DNA of 64,000 nucleotides, from NCBI RefSeq assembly GCF_009469765.1, contig NZ_SSSQ01000014.1, positions 51,976 through 115,975 of the forward strand, read 5' to 3'. This DNA is from Dechloromonas hortensis (GTDB lineage: Bacteria > Pseudomonadota > Gammaproteobacteria > Burkholderiales > Rhodocyclaceae). A program made the position numbers and the translations under genes. This document shows positions 1 through 9,039 of the stretch, in pieces (the first letter of the stretch is position 1; each line of letters begins with the position of its first letter). The notes beneath the pieces were generated by a model. The model was not told the DNA's origin. It worked only from the letters and a program-made list of their open reading frames with translations, and did not search any database.

Positions 1-882
1 GTCAACTTACGGTACGGTTCAGATCCCGGAATCAACTTCTATACGCATATTTCCGACCAATACGCGCCGTATCACATCAAGGCCATCACCTCAACAATAC
101 GCGACGCGACGCATGTGCTGGATGGTTTGCTGTACCACGAATCGGAACTGAACATCGAGGAACACTATACGGACACCAACGGCTTTACCGATCACATATT
201 TGCATTGTGCCCGCCACTTGGCTTCCGCTTCGCACCCCGTATTCGTGACCTCAAGGACAAGAACCTGTTCGTACCCGATGACCCGAAGAATTACCCGGCG
301 CTGGCGAACTTTCTTGGTGAAAAAATCAATCAGAAAATTATTCTGACGCAATGGCAGGAATATCTGCGCCTGGTCACGTCAATCAAACAAGGCACCGTGA
401 CAGCATCGCTGATGTTGCGCAAGCTTGCCAGCTATCCACGACAAAACGGCCTGGCGCTTGCACTGCGCGAAATTGGGCGCATCGAGCGCACTATTTTTGC
501 GCTGGACTGGCTGCTCGACCCGCGCTTGCGCCAGCGCGTGACTGCCGGCCTGAACAAGGGTGAGGCGAAAAACACATTGGCTCGCGCCGTATGCTTCAAC
601 CGGCTTGGCGAAATCCGGGATCGCACCTACGAGCTTCAACGTCACCGAGCCAGTGGCCTCAATCTGGTTGTGGCGGCGATTATCTTGTGGAATACGGTCT
701 ACTTGGAACGGGCAGTCAACGCGATGCGTGCCCAGGAATATCCCATTGATGAGGCGTTGCTCAAGCATGTTGCGCCGATTCACTGGAACCATATCAATCT
801 GACTGGCGACTACGCCTGGAAACAGCATCGGAGGGTCGAGAAAGGCGGATTCAGGCCGTTACTACCAATTCCAAAGGCTTAA
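1..882 (+). CDS. tnpA: Tn3-family transposase TnpA, C-terminal part (cut by window start)
   Basis: The reading frame is open from base 1 to a TAA at 880-882, so about 293 C-terminal residues are visible. It encodes the DDE transposase of a Tn21-subgroup Tn3-family element, which cuts and joins the 38-bp ends. The C-terminal blocks HYTDT, GFRFAPRIRD, ASLMLRKL, LNKGEAKN and INLTGDYAW are shared nearly residue for residue with the complete transposase at 43875-46844. The two are clearly different alleles, not a duplication. One oddity is ALCPPLGF where the other copy has ALMHLLGF, so a normally conserved Met-His-Leu is replaced by Cys-Pro-Pro. That may be drift in a decaying copy. The stop codon lies inside the terminal inverted repeat, as is usual for this subgroup. 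Confidence 0.93.
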   Translation, partial: VNLRYGSDPGINFYTHISDQYAPYHIKAITSTIRDATHVLDGLLYHESELNIEEHYTDTNGFTDHIFALCPPLGFRFAPRIRDLKDKNLFVPDDPKNYPALANFLGEKINQKIILTQWQEYLRLVTSIKQGTVTASLMLRKLASYPRQNGLALALREIGRIERTIFALDWLLDPRLRQRVTAGLNKGEAKNTLARAVCFNRLGEIRDRTYELQRHRASGLNLVVAAIILWNTVYLERAVNAMRAQEYPIDEALLKHVAPIHWNHINLTGDYAWKQHRRVEKGGFRPLLPIPKA

Positions 883-915
883 CGTACTTTAATTTCCCTT
901 TCGTCAAACCTCCCC
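878..915 (+). repeat. 38-bp terminal inverted repeat of the left Tn21-like transposon
   Basis: It starts CTTAACGTACTTTA and ends in CCCC, overlapping the tnpA stop as in Tn21-type right ends. It keeps the same register and A/T-rich core as the repeats at 28981 and 46840 but differs at many positions, so it belongs to a different element. Confidence 0.82.
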
Positions 916-1110
916 ATAGACGATAGTGCCGAATAACCGGCTACTCATAATTTGTTGCTTATCGGGAACGACCTCTTCCAGGTCGAGACAAGACACGCCG
1001 CGTAACTTCTGAACTGTGCGTTCCAGCACCACCGAGAAGTGATTTCGTAATGTTTCGGCATCATGTAGTTGGCGAACGGTGGCTGTACCCTTGTGATTCT
1101 GTACTGGCAT
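916..1110 (-). pseudogene. umuC (Y-family DNA polymerase subunit) remnant cut by transposon end
   Basis: Read leftward from 1110, the frame contains FSVVLERTVQKLRGVSCLDL followed by PDKQQIMSSRLFG. This resembles the stretch of UmuC/DinB-type polymerases that normally reads like ERTVxELRGxxCLxLE...KQIxxSRSFG. The match stops where the transposon repeat begins (base 915), and no N-terminal catalytic part is visible upstream. I infer that the left Tn21-like element inserted in, or recombined into, a umuC-like gene. The family call is from remembered motifs and rests on about 50 residues. Confidence 0.5.
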
Positions 1111-1190
1111 CCCGGGTGATCATTCAAGGTAAATCGTCGCAGTTTTCACTGCCTCTGCAAAACCCTCCGCAGGTTCACCTACGAAATTCC

Positions 1191-1224
1191 GTATAGGCAT
1201 TCGTACCGGTACGGATGCCTATAC
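1191..1224. repeat. 34-bp near-perfect palindrome upstream of the small gene at 1326
   Basis: The two 17-base arms start GTATAGGCATTCGTACC and are complementary except for one pair. The centre is ACCGGT. It lies about 100 bases before the next gene start, so an operator for a dimeric regulator or a recombination site are both possible. It has no T-run and does not look like a terminator for either strand. Confidence 0.75.
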
Positions 1225-1325
1225 AATTAATCCAACTTAAGCCGGCTCCGCCGGAAAACCTTGCCTCCAGTAAAACTGGGATAACGCACTTAAAATACTC
1301 TCTTCGCTACCAAATCATGTGATCT

Positions 1326-1799
1326 ATGACGTATCCGTTTCCTATTGCCGAGGCATGGATCGAACAGCAACTTGCGGATATTGCTGGCAAGCCTTCCCTC
1401 TTCCAGCGTGCAGCTGATATTTTTGCCGAGATGCATCTGGCGATCCAGGCTGACGGGATACGTAGCTCGAATGCTGTTCGAGCGGCCGGATCATACGGCG
1501 GCATCATGAAGAAATGGCAAGCTGGCCTCCTCCAGGCGATCACCATGGACTTGATCAAGCAAACCGAGATGGATACTGGACGGCTACGTATCCGGTCGGT
1601 GCAAATGGATGTATTCGGTCGAGCTCAAGCTTCGAAAGATTTGAAGCACTATGCAATCAAAATCAGGAATGGCGGGGGACGCGCTGCCGCCATGCCGGAG
1701 GTTCCTGAATTGCTGAAGCGGGCTGCTCAGAAATACTTTGCTGACCACCGGGATGATCTGAAGTCGGCCGTTCAATCGTCAGCAACCATTTCTGGTTAA
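1326..1799 (+). CDS. small unknown protein, 157 aa
   Basis: I do not recognise this protein. It has no signal peptide or membrane segment. It is mixed helical with a basic C-terminal half (KDLKHYAIKIRNGGGR). The N-terminal third (IAEAWIEQQL, then SLFQRAADIFAEMHLAIQ) could be a small helical DNA-binding fold like those of plasmid regulators, but no family signature supports that. A large palindrome lies upstream (1191-1224) and an 8-bp tandem array downstream (1863-1925), so the gene stands as an isolated unit between transposon-derived pieces. The start at 1326 is the first ATG in frame. No strong Shine-Dalgarno is visible, so the true start is uncertain. Confidence 0.6.
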   Translation: MTYPFPIAEAWIEQQLADIAGKPSLFQRAADIFAEMHLAIQADGIRSSNAVRAAGSYGGIMKKWQAGLLQAITMDLIKQTEMDTGRLRIRSVQMDVFGRAQASKDLKHYAIKIRNGGGRAAAMPEVPELLKRAAQKYFADHRDDLKSAVQSSATISG

Positions 1800-1862
1800 T
1801 CGACTTCGGGTTTTGCCAGGAATCGAGTTGAAGGCAGTCTCCAGTTTGCGGGGCGATTCACC

Positions 1863-1925
1863 TTCATTGATTCATTGATTCATTGATTCATTGATTCATT
1901 GATTCATTGATTCATTGATTCATTA
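1863..1925. repeat. 8-bp tandem repeat array (TTCATTGA, about 8 copies)
   Basis: Seven perfect TTCATTGA units run from 1863 to 1918, followed by an eighth truncated unit (TTCATTA). The array lies just after the gene ending at 1799. It could be a simple slippage repeat or an iteron-like binding array. The 8-bp period is shorter than usual plasmid iterons (about 17-22 bp), so I favour slippage. Confidence 0.85.
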
Positions 1926-2059
1926 TTAGCTAGCGTTGCAGTGCCCAGGAAAAGCTCAATGCTCAACCAGACAGAGGGTCGGCCGGGAATCGTGCGAAAT
2001 CCTCAAAAATACCGCTTAGCCGATTGTTCTAAAACAGAAAATTACTTGGCCGATGCAAA

Positions 2060-2077
2060 GGCCGGTTTTCACCGGCC
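2060..2077 (-). terminator. hairpin after the gene ending at 2097
   Basis: A 6-bp perfect GC stem GGCCGG/CCGGCC closes a 6-base loop, 20 bases beyond the stop of the minus-strand reading frame. The following T-run is weak, so this is a possible terminator only. Confidence 0.4.
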
Positions 2078-2096
2078 TGCCCTTATCAATTGAGAC

Positions 2097-2430
2097 TTAG
2101 GCTCCGCAGGTCAGCGCCTTGTTGGCGCTGACAAAAACACTGTCAGGCTTGGATTTGAACTCGGTGTCTGGCTGGCTGTTGTGTGACTTGCACATCGGCG
2201 CAATGTAGTTGAGTTTTCGCAGCGACTCATTGTCAAGTTTTGGCAAGATGATGTGCGCCCCTACTTCCGCAGAGGAATTACACCCCGCCACATGGCATTT
2301 GGGTGTCGAAGAAACCTTGGCAAACCCTTTCCAGTGGTCCAGCCAAGATCCGCATTTGCAATTTTTTTCCGAAGTCCCGTTCAGATTTTTTAGGTAACGG
2401 AACCTTTTGTGGGCAGTGCCTTGCTCATGA
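2097..2430 (-). pseudogene. small Cys/His (HNH-like zinc-binding) protein gene with an apparent frameshift
   Basis: A good start context (GGGAGAG six bases before ATG at 2430) opens MSKALPTKGSVT and then hits TAA. In the adjacent frame the reading continues as LKNLNGTSEKNCKCGSWLDHW and runs to the stop at 2097. The fused product would be about 110 residues with CKCG, CHVAGC, GAHI, MCKSHN and a C-terminal TCG. That layout resembles small conserved proteins with an HNH-like zinc fold. The frames meet at an A6 run (T6 on the plus strand, about 2386-2391), so this is a one-event frameshift, a sequencing error or programmed slippage. Confidence 0.55.
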
Positions 2431-2503
2431 ATCTCTCCCTAAAATGACCACGCACATGCATGGCACCCCATGATATTGGGATTCCCTCCGAAAAATTCAA
2501 TAG

Positions 2504-5500
2504 TCATTGATCTTGGCTTATTGATTCGGCCTCCAAAATCCGGAACCCCTCATCCAGGGTCTCGACCTTTCGTCGGAAATCCAGTACGTAATCGCCGAAG
2601 CGATTGATGTGTGCCAGCCTGTATGGTGCCAGTCCAGCCAAGACTTCCTGGTTGATCACAGCCCCTTCGGCCTGGAGTTGCTTCAGCACCCGGCTCATCC
2701 CTTCTACGTTGTGCAAGATGACCAGGTTGGCTACGAGATGGTTGTATTTGATGATCTTGCGCTGTTCATGGCGCAGGTTTTCGGCAATCACGCCTTCTCC
2801 GCCGAAGAATAGTTTTTTCTCGAAACCATTGAATTGCTCTGACTTATTGGTTTCCGCGTGGATGAGTCGGCGAAGTTCGACGTCGCCAACGTATTTCAGC
2901 AGGAACATAGTTCGAATTACCTTGCCGAGTTCCTTGAAGGCGAAATACAGCTTGTTCTTTCGACTATAAGTCCCCAAGCGACGCAGGATGGCCGAGGCAG
3001 AAATTTTCCCAAGCTTGATGGATACCGCCACGCGCAGCATGTCCGGCAAATGGGTCTCAATCATCTGCCAATTGATGTCGTCGCTGAAAAGTCGGTCGAT
3101 ATGCGTAAACTTCTTGTTGCTGTCGGGCCGATGAAACACCAGATCCTTGATGCCACGGATGCGCGGCATCAACTTAATACCCAAGAGATGGGAAAGCGCA
3201 AAAACCGTGTAGCTCTGAGCCTGGGTATCGCCATGAATGGTGTCCGGCCGGATATCCGAGGTGTTGGTCATCAGCCCATCGAGGATGTGGGTGCCCTCGT
3301 AGGTGCCGCAGGAAATGAAGTGGCTGAACAGCGCGATGAACTTGTCGGAGACATGGTAGTAGCCGATACCGCCATAGCCGCCGTAGCGGATGTGATGCTC
3401 GGAAATCAGGTTCTGCTCGTAGAGGTTCCATTTCGTGCCGTCGGCCGAGGCATGCTTGCCTGATCCCCAGTAGCCAGGCAATTCGAACTTGTTGTAGGCA
3501 TTGATGACCTTGACGATGGCTTTTTCCAGCACCTCTTCCGTTACGTACTTGATGTTGAGCCAGGCGATCTGCTTGCGGCTCATACCCCGAATCGAGCGCG
3601 CCGTCTGGGTCGGTCCGAGGTTGCAGCCATAACAGAACAAGGTGCTGATTACCCGCGGGCGCAATTCGTCGATCCGGCTTTCGGTTCCCATCAAGGGCCG
3701 GAATAGCTTGTGCAATTGCAGCCAGCGCTCAGTGTCGATCAGTACGTCGACGATACTGATGTTCTCCATGTGCTCGGTGATCAACTGATCGATCGCCCGG
3801 ATGCCGGGCGGCGGTTCGCTGGCCGGTGGTTTCTTCAGGATCAGCCTGCCATCGACGATTTCGGCATAAGCATTTTCGGGAAATGCGGCATCGACCGCCT
3901 CAGCCGTCTCCAGTAAAGCCGTCTTCAAGGACTCGGTAAAGACCCTGGAATCCGTTTCGACACCGGTGACCTCACCATACTGCGCCAATTCACGGCTCAG
4001 GGTGTCGTCGTCAACCAGTTGCTCCCGGTAGTCGTCGTAACGCTCACCATGCTGGATGAACAGATCACCCGACTTCAGTTCATCGCGGATGGCATACAGG
4101 ACCGCCAGTTCGAAGTAACGGCGGTTGATGGCAACGACCTGACCATCGGTGCGCTCGGAGATGACCAGTTTCCGCCAGGTCGAGGGGAGCCACTGGAAGT
4201 CCTCCTCGGCATTCAGACCGACCAACGGCAGCGGCACGACTTCGTGCCGGGTACCACGCAGCGCCTGCAACGCTTTCATCATCCGGATCAGGGTATCGTC
4301 TTCACTGGTACTCTGCGGATTGACGATTTCGATACAGTTCAGCAACTGGGCGCGAACCATCTTGTAGGGCTGGATGAGGAACGGCAGATGATTGCGTCCA
4401 GCATAGGCCATGTGCTCATCGCAGATGGCCACCAGGTCATCGACCTCGGCGATCAGGCTGCCACCGATGGCCTCCACCCGTTGATGATCCGAGCCATCGA
4501 TCCGGTAGGCCAGCAACATCTCCTTCAACTGGCCGATCAGGCGATCGGTTCGTTGCAGGTGTTCTTGTTGGTATTCGCCCAACTTGTTGCGCGCCTGATT
4601 GTCGAGGTTCTGGAGCATGCGGACAAACAGATCGGCCGCATCGTCGAGCGTCTGGGCGAATTGCGAGCGGATATAGATGACCGCCAGCGCATAGCGCTTC
4701 TGGGGCTTCAGTTCCGCCATTTCTGTCGCATCCAGCGAACGGGCGATGTAGCGGTACTGTTTGAGTTTCGGAACGGGAATATCAGGGATGGGTAATTGGT
4801 CGACCAGCAACTGGAGCCTGCGGATATGCTGGAGATAGGAGCGAGTTTCCTTGTTGGTCGGCTTTTTTGGTTCGCGCTTGAGCAGGTTCCAGGTGCTGCT
4901 GGTCTCGCCCGACTTGACCTTGAACAGGTTGTCGATCAAGGCTTTCACCTTGGCATCAAGTTGGTCGGCAATGCTCGCAAAATGGACATCGTGGATCTTT
5001 TCCCGGGCCTGGATGCCCAACCGATCGAGCGTGGAGAAACCGGGTAGCTCGTAGCGATGATGCACCAGTTCTTCAAGCATCACGTTGATGATGTCGGCCA
5101 CCACATGCCGGCTGTCTGCAGCGGTTTCTGCCACATGCTGCAGCCAGGCGCGTCCCTGATCGTCCAGAGGCCGAACATTCAGGTAGCGTCGCAACGCAGC
5201 AATCAGTGTCGTGCGCGCCGTCGTTCGGTCGAACTGCCGAAGTTCATCGGCCCTGGCTGGCCGATGCCCCGTTTGGGCCACAATGTGTTGGCGAATCACC
5301 GACGGGACATCCCTGATGTGGACAAAGTACCCAAGACGCTGAAACAGCTTCAGGTAAATGAATGCCGCCGAGCGAGCAATGGGGCGCTTTACAGTCTTAT
5401 CGATGAACACGATTTCATCGGGCGTCAGGGTATAAATCTCGTCGAGATCCTGTGCCGATGGGTCCGCTTTCAGGCGGGGAAACGCGGTCTCGTGGAGCTG

Positions 5501-5506
5501 GGTCAT
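2504..5506 (-). CDS. tnpA: Tn3-family transposase (1000 aa)
   Basis: This DDE transposase has the usual length for the Tn3 family (about 950-1010 aa). The C-terminal catalytic half shows GKHASADGTKW (first Asp near residue 686), then HILDGLM, LLGIKLMPRIRGIKDL and the end block HINRFGDYV. These are the same positions as the motifs of the Tn21-type enzymes in this window but in a distant subgroup (for example YHVSDKFIALFSHFI against the Tn21-type YTHISDQYAPFH). It begins 7 bases after the recombinase gene stop and is the last gene of the string. A tyrosine recombinase in place of a serine resolvase is known for some Tn3-family branches. Terminal repeats were not identified. Confidence 0.95.
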   Translation of the reverse strand: MTQLHETAFPRLKADPSAQDLDEIYTLTPDEIVFIDKTVKRPIARSAAFIYLKLFQRLGYFVHIRDVPSVIRQHIVAQTGHRPARADELRQFDRTTARTTLIAALRRYLNVRPLDDQGRAWLQHVAETAADSRHVVADIINVMLEELVHHRYELPGFSTLDRLGIQAREKIHDVHFASIADQLDAKVKALIDNLFKVKSGETSSTWNLLKREPKKPTNKETRSYLQHIRRLQLLVDQLPIPDIPVPKLKQYRYIARSLDATEMAELKPQKRYALAVIYIRSQFAQTLDDAADLFVRMLQNLDNQARNKLGEYQQEHLQRTDRLIGQLKEMLLAYRIDGSDHQRVEAIGGSLIAEVDDLVAICDEHMAYAGRNHLPFLIQPYKMVRAQLLNCIEIVNPQSTSEDDTLIRMMKALQALRGTRHEVVPLPLVGLNAEEDFQWLPSTWRKLVISERTDGQVVAINRRYFELAVLYAIRDELKSGDLFIQHGERYDDYREQLVDDDTLSRELAQYGEVTGVETDSRVFTESLKTALLETAEAVDAAFPENAYAEIVDGRLILKKPPASEPPPGIRAIDQLITEHMENISIVDVLIDTERWLQLHKLFRPLMGTESRIDELRPRVISTLFCYGCNLGPTQTARSIRGMSRKQIAWLNIKYVTEEVLEKAIVKVINAYNKFELPGYWGSGKHASADGTKWNLYEQNLISEHHIRYGGYGGIGYYHVSDKFIALFSHFISCGTYEGTHILDGLMTNTSDIRPDTIHGDTQAQSYTVFALSHLLGIKLMPRIRGIKDLVFHRPDSNKKFTHIDRLFSDDINWQMIETHLPDMLRVAVSIKLGKISASAILRRLGTYSRKNKLYFAFKELGKVIRTMFLLKYVGDVELRRLIHAETNKSEQFNGFEKKLFFGGEGVIAENLRHEQRKIIKYNHLVANLVILHNVEGMSRVLKQLQAEGAVINQEVLAGLAPYRLAHINRFGDYVLDFRRKVETLDEGFRILEAESISQDQ

Positions 5507-5512
5507 GCGGGA

Positions 5513-6796
5513 TCAATCCCAATGCCTGCCGGTGGTCGGATCACGGCAGACCGCCTCCAGGAAGCACTCACGGGCATCGGCAATACGATGGAGTTCGTCG
5601 AGCAAGGTGTAGAGGTGCTCGTCCAGGGTGTCGGCTGAAGGCGTCGGGACGGAAATTTGATATCGACGGCCATCCTGATCCAGCGGTTGTGCCTGGAACT
5701 GCGCAAGGCAAGTGTTCGTCATGTCCCGCAAAGCATTGGCGACGCCGCGTCGGCCGCCGTTGAAGGCCGACAAATCGATGGAAACCTCGATCATTGCGAG
5801 TGGGATCTCGGCCAGACTGGGCAACTGCGGAATCGAGGCTGTTGCTGTGTCCGGCAGCGCTCGATCCAGTCCCTGCTCGAAACGCGCCTTCTGGTCGGTG
5901 CTGACTCCATCCAGATAGCGCATGGCTGCCTTCACGTCACGCCAGCCCACGTAACTCATCAACTCCCGGATATCCCAGCCGCTCATTCCAGCCCACTGCG
6001 CGAACCCACGGCGTAACGAGTGACTGCTGAAGGCCTCGGCATCGGCCACGCCTGCCCGGCTCAGCAACTTTCGAAGCATGGGAATGATACTGCTCGGGGT
6101 CAATTCGGCTTCAGATAGATGCCCCCAGCGATCGACCTTGCGGAATAGCGGTCCTCCGGTCAGTTTGGACAAGGCTAGCCAGTCTTCAACTGCCTCGACC
6201 GGACACAGCCGGGACAGTGCTGGACATGAGTAGCTTCGACCTTCCAGTTTTCGATCCCCTTTGCTGCGAGGCAAGAAACAGGTCAGCCCCTCGCCAGGCT
6301 TGATCTCGATAAACTCGATGCGAAGGTTGACCAGTTCGTCGGAGCGGAACCCGCGCCAGAAACCGAGGAGAATCAGGGCTCGATCCCGGGTATGTCGCAG
6401 GGCGCTGGCCGAATCCCCCCGGCCAACCGCTGCGGCCGTCGCCGACATGAGCCAGTCGGCAACACCGCGCAGAATTTCCAGCTCCAGCGGCTTGGCCCGC
6501 TTTTCCTGGGCTGGATGCAGGGTTCGGATACCTTTCAACAATTGCCGGATCTTCTGGGCTTTAGTCGGGTCTGGAAAACCATGATCCTGGTGCCAACGCG
6601 ACAGCGCGGCGAGGCGATGCTTGAGGGTGTTCAGTGATAGGGATTCGGCGTAGGCAGCAAGGTAGCGGGAAATCGAATCGATGGTCGCTGGCAACAGGCC
6701 TCCCCACTCGATCTCGAAGTGCTGGATGGCTGACGCATAGCTGCGTCGGGTATTGGCCCGTTCAGCCGCATCGAGGTAAAGATCGACCTGGCTCAT
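5513..6796 (-). CDS. tyrosine recombinase / integrase (427 aa)
   Basis: This is a site-specific recombinase, probably resolving the cointegrate of the adjacent Tn3-family transposase. An N-terminal SAM-like core-binding region (residues about 1-90, ANTRRSYASAIQHFE) is followed by the catalytic domain. The first Arg is in GFWRGFRSDEL near residue 150, the HSLRRG box is near 258, and the Tyr is in AMRYLDG near 293. About 120 further residues follow the tyrosine, which is longer than typical, and I do not recognise that tail. It lies 17 bases after the protease stop and 7 bases before the transposase start, so all four genes are probably cotranscribed. The predicted core site was not located. 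Confidence 0.9.
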   Translation of the reverse strand: MSQVDLYLDAAERANTRRSYASAIQHFEIEWGGLLPATIDSISRYLAAYAESLSLNTLKHRLAALSRWHQDHGFPDPTKAQKIRQLLKGIRTLHPAQEKRAKPLELEILRGVADWLMSATAAAVGRGDSASALRHTRDRALILLGFWRGFRSDELVNLRIEFIEIKPGEGLTCFLPRSKGDRKLEGRSYSCPALSRLCPVEAVEDWLALSKLTGGPLFRKVDRWGHLSEAELTPSSIIPMLRKLLSRAGVADAEAFSSHSLRRGFAQWAGMSGWDIRELMSYVGWRDVKAAMRYLDGVSTDQKARFEQGLDRALPDTATASIPQLPSLAEIPLAMIEVSIDLSAFNGGRRGVANALRDMTNTCLAQFQAQPLDQDGRRYQISVPTPSADTLDEHLYTLLDELHRIADARECFLEAVCRDPTTGRHWD

Positions 6797-6813
6797 CGCA
6801 TTCCCGACTGGAT

Positions 6814-9039
6814 TTAGGTCCGTGCTCGTAGCGGCAGCGAGACCTGCGGTTCTAGAGCTTGCAATACAGCGTGGGCCTTGAGGATTTCCTGATGCAACTG
6901 CGTATGCTTCGGGGCATGCACGGTAACCACCAAGGCGTAGCGGATGGCCGGTGCTCCGGATGATGCCTGGCCACCGGCCTCGCGTGCGTTGTAATGCACG
7001 TCGAAGACCGGTTCCAGCAGGCTGCTGCCGTAGTAACTGTGCTCAGCGTGCAGCACTGTTTCCCACTTGCCCAGATCAGCCCGCAGTTCGGCCTCGGTCC
7101 GAAAGTCGGCCGATGGGAAAAAGCTGATCGACGACGCATTCGTAGCACCGGCCTTGCGCTTGCTGCTGTTGGGGCGAAAGGTAATGCCGAGACCGGCTTT
7201 CGTGTAGGCGCCGGCATCCTGAGGGTCGACCGGGCTGGCATAACAGAAGGTTGCCCGCAAACGTACCTTCCCCTCCAACTGGAAAGCCGGCAAAGGAATC
7301 GGTGCGCGCAGGAATTTTCCCGGGCGTAGCTCGCCCTGATAGATGATTCGAGCTTCCCCATCGTCACAGGTAATCAGGCGATTGATGTCCGACGGGACAC
7401 GTCCCCAACCGACATGATGCACATCGTGCTCTTCATTGCTTTCGCAGCCATGGACCAACAGCGTCTTGATGGTCAACGGGTGTACAGGGTCGCCCAGAAT
7501 AGCCCGGATACCGACTGCCGAGCGCAGCGCGAGTGGTGCCGCGAAGCTGGTTCCCAGCGTGGCGGCCAGGCTCGGTCGGCTACCAGGGGCTGCTACGTGA
7601 AAATACTCCTTGGGCGCTCCGCCAAACGCCACCACATCGGGTTTTCGTCTTCCCGGGCTACGACCGGGACCGGTGGCGCTGTAAGCGGCGCGTTTCCAAT
7701 CAGCGCCGCTTCGGTCGGCAGCGCCCACGGATAACGCATTCACGCTATCAGAAGGCACCTGGATACGATTAAGGCCAAGTGCTGCATCGCGCTCACCGTT
7801 GTTGCCGACTGCGACGGTCATCAGGGTTTCACCATCGCTCAAAATGCTGTCGATCACCGCCGTCCACGCGTGTACATCTTGGTCCTCGACTGGCAGATCC
7901 GGACCCAAGCTGAGGTTGATGAACTGGTATTGACGGGAAAGCAGTACGGTTTCGACGTGGCCGAGCGTGCGATACAACTCATAGGGATCTTCCCCGTCGA
8001 TCTTGGCATCCAGCACGCGATGATGGTCAACCGGCGCATAAGGACGTTCTGCCGCAGCTTCTGGCTCAATCGGCCCAAACAGCAAAGCCGAGGTGACGCC
8101 GAGGCCATGCTCGGTAAAGTCGGGTACGTCGCTCGCATCTTTGTCAGCCAGGAAATAGCGGCGGACATAGCCATCGAGGATGTGCTCCGTCGGTAGGCCG
8201 CCATCCAGGACAGCGACCTTGGGTTCGCGAGAAAGCGGCTCGCCGCTCGGCAACGAGAACGACACCGAAAGCGGCATGCTGCGGGTGACCGGACGTGCCG
8301 CCCGCAAATGCGGCATCGGCCGGACTACGCGGGTCAGGGTGAACTGGGCCAGGTTTTCCAGGCCGGCAGCGTCCCCCTCGACCGCAACGAACAGCAGGCG
8401 GCCCGCTTCAAATTCGAATTCGCCATTGACCTTGAAGCCACAGTCCTTGGCATAGTCGGCGAACATGGCACGAACATCCGAGGCGTCGCCCTCGGGGGGT
8501 AAATGCAGACCGACCTCGAAAACGTGGGCGATATGGGCGCCCTCAAGATGCAGGCGATCAGATGGGGTCATAGCGGCAAAGGTCTCGATGCGAGCAAACT
8601 GCTCGGCGACCGGCATCTGTTCGTTCAGGCTTCGGGCAAAAGCTGGGAAGTTTCCCAACGCTGCACGTGTGCCAGCCACGAAGAGTTCCGTGGTTTCTAC
8701 TTCCGGCGGCGCCTTCTTCTGGGTCTGGCGACGCGGTTGGATACGGCGGGTCCGCGACCCGACCGAGGCGAGACCGACCTGATCGAGCAGCAGTTTCGGA
8801 AAGAAAGACTTGGCCAGGTAGGCTGGATGCAATACCAGACGGGCCACCGCCAGATCATCGGCGCAGGCTTTCGGCGACAGCGCCTGAAAAATGCTGTTGG
8901 CTGCCTCGATCTCCGGCACGATGACGCGTTTTGCCTCGCTGAGCGTATAGGGATGAGCCTTGTCGCCGACCTTCTTCTTGGGCGCTTCGATGGGATAGGT
9001 CAGCAATTCTGCACGACCGATCAAATATCGCGTAGTCAT
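6814..9039 (-). CDS. ietS: subtilisin-like (S8) serine protease, IetS-type
   Basis: A 741-residue protein with an S8 peptidase domain in the middle: Asp in KVAVLDGG near residue 277, His in FTEHGLGV near 310, and Ser in LGTSFAAP near 498. The triad looks intact. There is no signal peptide, so it should act in the cytoplasm, unlike secreted subtilisins. The N-terminal 270 residues (FARSLNEQMPVAEQFARIET) and the C-terminal 200 are family-specific. Its ATG follows the TAA of the ATPase gene directly, so translation is probably coupled. An AAA+ ATPase/S8 protease pair is the hallmark of IetAS, first described in rhizobial plasmid stability and later found to give phage defence. The assignment is by architecture; activity is not shown here. 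Confidence 0.8.
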   Translation of the reverse strand: MTTRYLIGRAELLTYPIEAPKKKVGDKAHPYTLSEAKRVIVPEIEAANSIFQALSPKACADDLAVARLVLHPAYLAKSFFPKLLLDQVGLASVGSRTRRIQPRRQTQKKAPPEVETTELFVAGTRAALGNFPAFARSLNEQMPVAEQFARIETFAAMTPSDRLHLEGAHIAHVFEVGLHLPPEGDASDVRAMFADYAKDCGFKVNGEFEFEAGRLLFVAVEGDAAGLENLAQFTLTRVVRPMPHLRAARPVTRSMPLSVSFSLPSGEPLSREPKVAVLDGGLPTEHILDGYVRRYFLADKDASDVPDFTEHGLGVTSALLFGPIEPEAAAERPYAPVDHHRVLDAKIDGEDPYELYRTLGHVETVLLSRQYQFINLSLGPDLPVEDQDVHAWTAVIDSILSDGETLMTVAVGNNGERDAALGLNRIQVPSDSVNALSVGAADRSGADWKRAAYSATGPGRSPGRRKPDVVAFGGAPKEYFHVAAPGSRPSLAATLGTSFAAPLALRSAVGIRAILGDPVHPLTIKTLLVHGCESNEEHDVHHVGWGRVPSDINRLITCDDGEARIIYQGELRPGKFLRAPIPLPAFQLEGKVRLRATFCYASPVDPQDAGAYTKAGLGITFRPNSSKRKAGATNASSISFFPSADFRTEAELRADLGKWETVLHAEHSYYGSSLLEPVFDVHYNAREAGGQASSGAPAIRYALVVTVHAPKHTQLHQEILKAHAVLQALEPQVSLPLRART

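Noticed and set aside
115..882. A complete 255-residue gene starting at the GTG at 115
   Set aside because: The same frame is open to base 1 and the extra residues match the other transposase, so it is the 3' part of a larger gene.
1863..1925. Plasmid origin iterons
   Set aside because: The period is 8 bp, there is no replication-initiator gene nearby and the unit is a simple A/T-rich slippage type.
3174..3431. Long open frames opposite the transposase and pump genes
   Set aside because: They mirror GC-rich codon bias of real genes on the other strand and show no independent signals.
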